NCBI RefSeq assembly: GCF_003350375.1
Contig: NZ_QQAR01000007.1
Coordinates: 1-64,000, forward strand
DNA length: 64,000 bases
Reading direction: 5' to 3'
DNA from: Flavobacterium sp. AG291
GTDB lineage: Bacteria; Bacteroidota; Bacteroidia; Flavobacteriales; Flavobacteriaceae
Below the pieces are notes generated by a model that was not told the DNA's origin, did no database searches, and was given only the letters and a program-made list of their open reading frames with translations. The first letter of the stretch is position 1. Every line of letters begins with the position of its first letter. This document shows, in pieces, positions 27,057 through 36,600 of the stretch. Both the position numbers and the translations under genes were made by a program.

Positions 27057-28406
27057 TTAGTTGGATTTTTCGGTTGCTTGAATTAAGTTATATATTGTTG
27101 ATTTGCCAATATCTAATTGCCTGGCAGTTTTTAATACATCATTATTGTTTTTTTTCAGATAGTGCATTATAATTTCATGCGTAAACTCTTTCAGTGTTTT
27201 TTCTTCGGACAGGAAAAAATCAGTATTATTTATACTCGAAAAAGTAAGATCGTAATCTAAAATTTCATCATTTTCACACATCACGCAAGCAAGATCCATA
27301 ACAGATTTAAGTTCCCGAATGTTACCTGGAAAAGAATATTTTAACAATCTGTCTTTAGCTTCCTTTGACAAAACTGGAGGTTTCATCTTATTCTCTTTAG
27401 CAAACATATCAATAAAGTGTTTTGCTAATAGCAGTACATCGTTACCTCTCTCTCGTAATGGCGGAAGCTCAATAGGTAACCCTATAATTCTGTAATATAA
27501 ATCTTCTCTAAAATTCCCTTTCTTAACTTCTTCTTTTAAATCCTTATGGGTAGCAATTATAAGTCTCGCATCAAATTTTATTCTTGAAGTTCCTCCTAAA
27601 CGTACCACTTCCCTTTCCTGTAAAACTCTTAATAATTTACTCTGAAGATTTAAATCAAGTTCCGCTATTTCGTCTAAAAAAATGGTTCCTCCATTAGCCT
27701 GTTCAAACTTTCCTATAGTTTTAGTGTCTGCACCTGTAAAAGCCCCCTTTTCATGTCCAAAAAACTCACTCTCTACCAGTTCTTTAGGAATAGCTGCCAT
27801 GTTAACGGCTATAAAAGGCTTATTTTTTCTCTCGGAATTGTAATGAATTGCTGAGGCCACTACCTCTTTACCGGTACCGGTTTCTCCCGTTATAGAAACA
27901 TTAATATTGCTTCTAATCGATTTATTAATCTTATTGAAAACATCCTTAATAGCTTCACTTTGCCCTATAATGGCATTTTCAAAACTGAATTTTTGTTCAA
28001 GCTTTTCCTTAAGCTCTTCAACTTCATTTATAAGATGTAAATTCTCTCTGATCTTAAGAATAGAATTCCATAATATATCCTTGGTATGTACATTCTTTAC
28101 GATGTAATCCCTCGCACCAGACTTTAAAAAATTTACAGCTACTTCTATATCTTCCTGACCACTGATTATAATAATGGGAATTTTATTATTCGACTGATGA
28201 ACCCTTTTAAGCAGTACATCTCCTTTAATATCAGGCAACCCAAAATCAAGGCAAATTATATCCGGCTTTAAAAATAAATTATCCAGACATTCTTTACCTG
28301 TCTTAAAAAGATGAACATCGAAATCGGGATTGAGTTTTAAATGATACTTTAATGTTTCTCCAAAAAAAGAATCATCTTCAACCAAAAATATCTTAAGTGA
28401 TGTCAT
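27057..28406 (-). CDS. Sigma-54-dependent NtrC-family response regulator (REC-AAA+-HTH)
   Basis: This is a 449-residue protein. The receiver has D54 in CLDFGLPDIKG, the AAA+ domain has Walker A GETGTGKE (174-181), the sigma-54 contact loop GAFTGA (221-226) and Walker B GTIFLDEIAEL, and the C-terminus carries a Fis-type HTH (DVLKTARQLDIGKSTIYNLI). The intact GAFTGA loop means it should open sigma-54 promoters. I chose ATG 28406, since the upstream residues do not belong to the receiver fold. It is the first gene of the FIST/hybrid-kinase operon and divergent from the TPR/LuxR-type gene. The EPS palindromes are candidate enhancer sites, but the EPS promoters lack a clear -24/-12 element. Confidence 0.9.
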   Translation of the reverse strand: MTSLKIFLVEDDSFFGETLKYHLKLNPDFDVHLFKTGKECLDNLFLKPDIICLDFGLPDIKGDVLLKRVHQSNNKIPIIIISGQEDIEVAVNFLKSGARDYIVKNVHTKDILWNSILKIRENLHLINEVEELKEKLEQKFSFENAIIGQSEAIKDVFNKINKSIRSNINVSITGETGTGKEVVASAIHYNSERKNKPFIAVNMAAIPKELVESEFFGHEKGAFTGADTKTIGKFEQANGGTIFLDEIAELDLNLQSKLLRVLQEREVVRLGGTSRIKFDARLIIATHKDLKEEVKKGNFREDLYYRIIGLPIELPPLRERGNDVLLLAKHFIDMFAKENKMKPPVLSKEAKDRLLKYSFPGNIRELKSVMDLACVMCENDEILDYDLTFSSINNTDFFLSEEKTLKEFTHEIIMHYLKKNNNDVLKTARQLDIGKSTIYNLIQATEKSN

Positions 28407-28677
28407 AAATTTATTAGTATTTATAAGCAATACTAATGTACAAAATTTAAGTAATATCTTAAAAAAATAAAACCAACGACAGTCAATTTATCAAAATTAA
28501 ACTTAAAAAAACATATTATAATCAATCATATTGTTATTTGTATTGAATTATTGACAAAAAGACAACAAACAAGTCTATTCTTTATCATTTTAGTCAAAAT
28601 TTGAATAGAAAACATTATATCATCGGGTATATTTCTTACATTTACTCTGTACAAAATAAGATTTATACTGCTTAAAA

Positions 28678-30297
28678 ATGCTACTTAAAATAAACATAAA
28701 GAGAATCTGTCTATGCCTTCTTTTTTTACTGGTGACAAATATCCTGATGTCAAATACAAAAGAGGTTTGTGACTCTCTAATCAGTAAAGGTGTAGAGTCA
28801 TTCAAAAAAAGGGATTATATACATTCTTTAGAGTTTTTTACAGAAGCTCGGTCAATTGCCAATAAATACAAGTGGGACAGACAACTTTATGATGCTACTT
28901 TTCACATAGGGAATACCTACTATGAAATGTTTGACTATGGAGAAGCATTAAATTATTTTCTGGAAAGCTACACCATTGCATTAAGTAAATTAGACGCTAA
29001 GGATGAAATTGCATCCCTTAATAACATTGCTAATCTTTACACGAAAGAAAAGATTTATGATAAAGCTTTAGAATATTACACTAAAGCCTATCAACTGGCA
29101 AAAGAAAAAAATATTGATGCAAGAAAAGGCCTCCCTGTAATGAATATAGGATACATCTATAACAAACTCGAGAAACCTGAAAAAGCGCGATACTATTTAA
29201 AAGAATCATTAAAATATTTAGAAGAAGAATATTTGCTCTCTGCAAAAATTCTTTTGATAGAAAACGATCTCTTGTTGGGCAATAGTCACATTGCCAGAAA
29301 AGAGGCTTTTGAACTATTAAACAACCCTGATTATTCTAATGCATTAAACGTAGATGTTTTTCTATGGTCATTAATATCTAAAAGTTACTTAAGTGAAAAC
29401 AATTACGAAATGGCTTCAGAGTTTGCTTTAAAAGTCCTTGATAAAAAGCCGGTTATCGACATAAAAAAAGACACTTATCAGTTATTATCCGATATCTTCA
29501 AAAAAAGTGGTAATCTGGAAAAAGCCTTATCATATAAAGATTCAATTATTGATATTGAAAAAAAACTCAACGATATAAAAAACGGAAGATTATTTGAAAA
29601 CAACAGGGTAAAGTTTGAAATACAAAATTATAAAGAACAATTAATTGAAAAGGAGGACAAAATAGTTCATGAACGTTGGATATTATATTGTATAATCACC
29701 ATAATACTGGTTATGGTACTATTCATAATCATTGTATTAAGACAAAAAAATATTGTAGCAAAGAGAAATCAGGAAAATAGCGAACTTAATCTTCTGCGTG
29801 AAAAAAACAACAGCCTGATACTTGAACAAAAGGTTTTAAATTCAACTAAAGAACAAGAACGTCTAAAAAATGAAATTGATACCAGAAACAGAAAGCTCTC
29901 AGCAAAAGCTTTGCATCTTTCCGGGCGTAATGAATTAATTGAGGAAATATTAAACTACCTTTCAAAAAGACCTAAATATTCAAAAGATAGCACCTTAGCT
30001 TCTTACGTAGAATCGCTCAAACATCATATAAAAACTGATAATGACTGGGATGATTTTATTTCTCATTTTCAGGAAGTGAACTCCGGTTTTCTTACAAGAC
30101 TTAAAGCAGCTCACCCAACATTAAATATTAGTGAAATTAGATTCATTGCTTATATGTATATGAACTTATCGTATAAAGAAATTGCTCATTTACTTAACAT
30201 AACATCTGATGCTTGCAAAAAAAGAAAAGAACGCCTTGTTAGTAAAATGGAATTACCAAAAGACTTGGATTTGTATGAATACATAGCAAATCTATAA
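28678..30297 (+). CDS. TPR-containing membrane regulator with C-terminal LuxR-like HTH
   Basis: This 539-residue protein has an N-terminal signal or membrane segment (ICLCLLFLLVTNILM), about six TPR-type helical repeats (about 35-310; for example YDKALEYYTKAYQLAKE), a membrane segment (about 335-360), a coiled coil (about 365-425) and a LuxR/GerE-like HTH at the C-terminus (LNISEIRFIAYMYMNLSYKE, then ITSDACKKRKERL). The TPRs should lie outside the inner membrane and the HTH in the cytoplasm. This architecture is common in Flavobacteriia, and its targets are generally unknown. It lies between the two-component operon and a large surface-protein gene, so one of these may be its target. Confidence 0.85.
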   Translation: MLLKINIKRICLCLLFLLVTNILMSNTKEVCDSLISKGVESFKKRDYIHSLEFFTEARSIANKYKWDRQLYDATFHIGNTYYEMFDYGEALNYFLESYTIALSKLDAKDEIASLNNIANLYTKEKIYDKALEYYTKAYQLAKEKNIDARKGLPVMNIGYIYNKLEKPEKARYYLKESLKYLEEEYLLSAKILLIENDLLLGNSHIARKEAFELLNNPDYSNALNVDVFLWSLISKSYLSENNYEMASEFALKVLDKKPVIDIKKDTYQLLSDIFKKSGNLEKALSYKDSIIDIEKKLNDIKNGRLFENNRVKFEIQNYKEQLIEKEDKIVHERWILYCIITIILVMVLFIIIVLRQKNIVAKRNQENSELNLLREKNNSLILEQKVLNSTKEQERLKNEIDTRNRKLSAKALHLSGRNELIEEILNYLSKRPKYSKDSTLASYVESLKHHIKTDNDWDDFISHFQEVNSGFLTRLKAAHPTLNISEIRFIAYMYMNLSYKEIAHLLNITSDACKKRKERLVSKMELPKDLDLYEYIANL

Positions 30298-30632
30298 CTA
30301 TTAAAATCACGATATTAGATTGTGAAAACATTAAATAATTCGTACAACAAAGAAACATGTAGTAAATTACTGATAACATTTTAGCAATCTATCTTATAAA
30401 AAATCAATAATTTACATTCTGTTAAAAAAAACACCTTTTTTAAACACAAATAACTAAATAACAACTATTTATAACAATACTGTCACCAATAATCTAGCTA
30501 TATGTCACTATTTTTATACATATAAATAAGAACAAAAACAGAAAACGAATCTTAACAATTCTTAACATTGCTATAATCTTACTGTTAAAACAGCAGAAGG
30601 TTTAAATTAAATTAACTTAAACTACATTAACA
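30298..30632. other. 335-bp AT-rich intergenic region upstream of the T9SS type B protein
   Basis: I see no gene, no strong hairpin terminator after the TPR gene and no exact TAnnTTTG box. Several one-mismatch boxes occur, which is expected in such AT-rich sequence. The promoter of the large surface-protein gene should be here. Confidence 0.5.
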
Positions 30633-33600
30633 ATGAAAAGAATTACTTTAATGATCTTCGGATTGTTGATGTCCTTTTTTGCGTATGCGCAGTTACCTGT
30701 GGAGCACTTTGATGATCCATGGACAGGTAGCCCGGCAGCACCACCAAACTGGGTCGTCATAAATCAATTCGGACCATTACAGACCTGGATCCAAACGATT
30801 CCGGGCAACACCCAACAACCACCTTATGGGGGTTCAGGACACTCTGCGTATCTTCAAAAGGAGAACGTAGCACCAACGGATGCCATCCCGGCAGACTGGC
30901 TTGTTACTAAAGCTTTCCCTATGGTAGCAAATGCTGAACTAAGATTTCAGTCAAGACTTACTATTGCGGGTGACAACGGCGGTATATACAAAGTATACCT
31001 CATGCCAGATACAGGGGCTACACCAACTCCTGCAGATTTTAACAGTAATGCAGCTTTCCTTTTAACAACCTATTCTGAACTGACACTTAACCCGGTTCAG
31101 ACGGAATGGACTGAAAAGATCATTACGATACCGGCAAATGCTTTATGGGCACCGGGAACACAGGTTAGAGTAGCTTTCCTTATGGAAGGTGATGATAAAG
31201 ATCGTTGGTTTATAGACGATGTAAAGGTTAGTGCCTTGTGTGTGCCTCCTGTCACTCCGGTGATTACAGCCACTACGACTACAACAGCATCATTAAGCTG
31301 GACAGACAATATTGCCAGTGAATGGGAAATTGAAGTTGTAGAGGATGGTCTTGCGGCAACCGGTTCAGGAGAAGTTTACAACGGTAACCTTCCTTATGTA
31401 AAAACAGGGCTTACAGCTTGTACTGCTTATAAATTCTACGTTCGTTCTTTGTGTGATGACGGAGGTATTAGCCAATGGGTTGGCCCAACATTATTCAAAA
31501 CAAGGTGTCAGGGAGATACCTGTGCTGATCCAATTGTTTTAGGGTCGGGTAATCAGAGCGCCTCAGGTAATACTTCTGACAACAGTGACTTTTATGAAGG
31601 CCTGCCTGGTACAGGCTGTGGTAGTTCAGGAAACTACCTGGCAGGAAATGACGTAGTATATTCATACACTCCTAACGTAACAGGAAATTACAATATAACC
31701 CTGACAGGTACAGGGGGACCGGCAGGTCTTTTTGTATATAATAACTGTACTAGTATTGGTGTTTCGTGTTTAACAGGTGGTCTTGCATCTGCAACATCTG
31801 CATATAACAATGCTTCATTTGCTATGACAGCTGGTACCACTTATTATTTTGTAATATCTACAAACGGTACTCCGCAAACAACACAGTATACTTTAATAAT
31901 ACAACAGGTATTCTGTCCGCAGCCTACAGGTGGTAATGTAACCGGTATTACGGGAACAACAGCGACATTAGGCTGGAATCCCGGAACAGTAGGTGCAACC
32001 TCCTGGCAAATGGCTGTACAACCAGCCGGTTCAGGATTGCCATCTGCTGCTAACGCTACTACAGTAACCTCAAATACAGGGAATACAGTAGGAAGCACTA
32101 CGGGTGCAACAATTACTCCTTTTACCCCTGCTACAGCTTACGAGTTTTATGTAAGAGAAAATTGTGGTAATGGTAATTATAGTATCTGGGCAGGCCCCTA
32201 TGTGTTTAACACAAGTCAGGTTGCGACTCAGTTAGACTATTATCAAAATTTTGACGGAGCCGATTCAGGCTTTACTCTGTCAAATGGAACAGAGATTAAT
32301 AAATGGTTTGTAGGCACTGCAACTAACTTCAGTCCAAATAAATCACTTTACATATCGAATAATAATGGCGTTAACAATGCTTATTCAGACGGAGCTTCTT
32401 CAATAGTTCATGCATACAAAACGCTAATATTGCCTGCCACAGTAGATCAGTTAAGCCTTTCATTCCAATGGAAAGCTTTTGGTGAATCTTGTTGTGACTT
32501 CATCAACGTATGGCTTGTACCTGATTCATTTACTCCTACACCCGGTTCACAAATAACAGATAGCGATGGTATCAGAATAGGTACAAATCGTAATCTTAGT
32601 ATGAACTGGCAAGCCTCAAATAATATTATCACTCCCCCTGCATCATGGGACGGAACGTTAGTTAAACTTGTATTTGAGTGGACTAATGACGGTAGCGTTG
32701 GATCTGCCCCTCCGGCAGCAATTGATAATATTGAATTTAAGGTTGTTACATGTCCTCAGCCAAGTGACCTGATTGTACAGGATTTAAACGTTACTCAGGC
32801 AGTAGTTGAATGGACAGCTCCATCTGTTGTTCCGACAACATATGATGTTTATGTATCACAAACCAACACAGCACCTTTAGCCAGTACTGCACCAACGCAA
32901 ACTGTACCGGGCACGCAAACAACTGCTACAATAACTCCATTAATTACATCTGCTAATTATTTTGTGTGGGTAAGATCTCATTGTAGCGATACTGACATTA
33001 GCTTCTGGACCGGACCTGTAATGTTTACTACACCTCAGATTCCGGCTACTATGCCATATGCTCAGAACTTTGATGCTGGCGCACACAATTTTACTTTAGC
33101 TAATGGAACCAACAGCCCTAACGAATGGATTGTGGGTACTTCAACAAGCAGTAGCCCAACACAATCATTATATATAAGTAATGACGGTACAACGTATGGT
33201 TATGATTCGTTTAACTTTACAGTAGTTCATGCTTACAGAGACATACAGCTACCTGCTAATATTCCATCAGGACAGATTCTTCTGAATTTTGACTGGAAAA
33301 GTATGGGCGTTGAATGGGGAAGCGACTTAATGAAGGTTTATATCGCTCCTGTTACATTTACTCCAACTGTAGGGCAGGAAATTAATGAAGGCGGTGATAT
33401 TGTTAAATCAGGCCCTGATTATTTTGACAATGATCAATGGATAACCGCTAATAATGTTATTGATGTACCTGCAAGCTGGAATGGTACCGTAAGAAGAGTA
33501 ATCTTTGAATGGAGAAACAGCTGGGGAGGTGGTACTATACCTGCCGCTATTGATAATGTAGGACTAAGTGTAATTACCTGTCCTGCACCTAGCGATTTAG

Positions 33601-36600
33601 TACTTGATGCTTTAACGATAGATACAGCTACATTCTCATGGACACCTCCTGCTTCTGCACCGGGGTCTTATGATTATTATATTTCAACAGACGGAACTTC
33701 TCCGGTAGCAACAACAACCCCTACAGGTAACACAATTGACACAACTGTGGCGATTCCGGGACTTGCCGTTTCTACATATTATAATTTCTGGGTAAGAAGT
33801 GATTGTGGTGTAGACGGGAAAAGTTTCTGGGTAGGTCCGCTTAAATTTGTAACACCTCAGATTCCGGCTACTATGCCGTATGCTGAGAATTTTGACGGTA
33901 CACCTCAAAGTTATTCATTCAACACTTCAAATGATAATGAATGGGTTGTAGGTACTGCTACTAGCAATAGCCCTACACAATCGCTATATGTTACTGACGA
34001 TGGTGGTGTTACTAACTCTTATAATAACAGTAATGGACTTAGCATAGTTCATGCTTACAGAGATATTCAGCTTCCTGCTACAATCGCATCAGGTCAGGTT
34101 CTTCTTAATTTTGACTGGAAAAGTGTTGGTGTAGAATGGGGGTCAGATGTATTAAGAGCCTATGTTGCTCCGGTTACATTTAGTCCTATTGCTGGTGAAC
34201 AGGTTGGTTCTAATCCTAATGTAATAAATGTAGGTCCAGACTTATTCAATAACAACGTATGGAAAACTGCCAATAATGTTGTAAATATTCCTCCATCATG
34301 GAATGGCACTATTGTAAGAGTTATTTTTGAATGGGAAAACAGCTGGAGTAGCGGAACTATCCCTGCTGCGGTAGACAATGTAGGATTCTCTGTAATTACA
34401 TGTTCTGCACCTACCGATGTTACTTTAACGTCTATAGATGAGAACAATGTTACATTTACATGGACAGCTCCTAATGATGCTCCTGACAGCTATGAATATT
34501 ATTTAACTACAAGCCCGGTTCCTCCTGTTGCAGGGACAACACCTACAGGTACAGGTATATCAGGAACATCAGTTACTATATCAGGTCTTCCTGCGAATAC
34601 TAATTACTTTATATGGATAAGGAGTAATTGTGGAGCGGCTGATGGAAACAGTTTCTGGGTTGGTGGAAACAACTTTAATACACCTCAGGTTCCTGCTGTT
34701 CTTCCATATGCAGAAAGCTTTGACGCTGGTGCAGCTGATTATACATTTATCAGCCTTGATCAGCCTAATACATGGGCTGTTGGTGGTGCGACATTCAACA
34801 CTCCTGCACAATCTATGTATGTAACTAACGATAATGGAGTTTCAAATGCATTCACTAACGATCAGGAATCAATAATCCATGCTTACAGAGATATCGTAAT
34901 TCCTGCCGGAACGACAGAACTTGACTTTACTTTTGACTGGAAAAGTATAGGCGAAGAATGGGGTGGCGATTACCTTTCTGTATGGATGGTTCCTTTAAGT
35001 TATCTGCCTGTTGCCGGTAACCAAATTAACGGTGGTGATGGTGTAGAAATAACCACACAGAATCTTTTCAACAATGGTATCTGGAAAAATGAAAATTTTG
35101 TTATTCCTCTTACATCAACACAAGCCGGTACAACTCAGCGTTTTGTTTTCCAATGGGTAAATAATGCATGGAGTGGCGGAGAGACGCCTGCAGCTGTAGA
35201 CAACGTTGAAGCTAAAGTTTTAACTTGTCCTAAGCCTATTGACCTTAACGTTACTGACGCTGGTATGACTCAGGTTACATTAAACTGGACTGAAGTAGGT
35301 TCTGCCACAGAATGGGAAGTATATGTAGTTCCTCAAGGAGGTGCAATACCGCAAACAAACACTGTGGGTACTCCTGCCCCAACCAATGGATTCCCTTATC
35401 CAGGCTTAACTCCTGCTACGAATTATCAATTCTATGTTAGATCTGTTTGTGGCCCTGGTGATAAAAGCCGTTGGAGTGGTCCGTTTGACTTCCACACAAA
35501 TGTTTGTGAAGTAGTAGATCAGTGTTTATATAACTTTACAATGACTGGCACCGGATGGGGTTGGAATGGTGACACTGTAAGTATAACACAAAGTGGAATT
35601 ACTGTAGCAACTATTGGAGCCGATTTCACCAGTGGAGAAGGCCCTCAAACTGTTACCATACCTCTTTGTACAGGTATCCCTTATCAGGTATACTGGAATA
35701 AAGGTACTTGGGATGAGTCTGGTATAGGATTATCAATCGTAAATAACTTTAACAGCCAAACAGTGTTTAACAAAGTTGCCGGATCAGGTGCATCTGAAAG
35801 GGAAACAGTTATTTATGAAGGTATGCCATATTGTTCGGTTATTACATGTCCTCAACCTACTAACCTGGTAAGTGAGAGCGTTGTAAACGCTTCTAACACT
35901 ACATTGCTTAGCTGGACTCCGGGTGGTAGTGAAACACAATGGGAAGTTGTTATACAGCCTCAGGGTGGTGCATTCCCATCGACTGCTCCAACAACAAGTG
36001 TAATTGTAGACCAACCACAATATGTATTGGCAAACGTTTCTGCAGGCACGCTTTACGAATATTACGTAAGAGCTATTTGTGATATGGATACTAATGATAA
36101 AAGTTTCTGGTCTGGAGCACTTAGGTTCTCAATCTTTACTCCGCCTGCTTGTGCAGACGTTAGTGTCGTAGATGATGAGCTTAATATTATCGCACCGGAT
36201 ACTGAATATATAATATGTCCTGACGAAAATTTATGTGTAAACTTTAGCGCTAATTATTATGAAGGCGCTTCGCAAACAACTTCATATGAAGTAGAAGGTA
36301 TACCTTATGTACAACCTTTCCCAACACTTGGTGGTACTGAACTTACCATTGACGTAGATGATATTTGGGGTCCTAGGGTTGTATTGCCATTTGAATTCTG
36401 TTTTATGGGAGGCGTTTACAATGCTGCCCAGGTAGGCTCTAATGGTGTAGTAAGCTTTAATGCTGATCAGGCTAATGGCGCATTTAGTCCATGGTCGTTC
36501 AGCCAGAGTGTACCTGATACTTCATTCCCGATAAAAAACGCTATTTATGGTGTTTATCAAGATACTAACCCTAATCCAGATAATAATAGTTGGGACAACC

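Noticed and set aside
28620..28805. Small minus-strand reading frame over the start of the TPR/LuxR-type gene
   Set aside because: It is antisense to a clear coding region and has no family resemblance.
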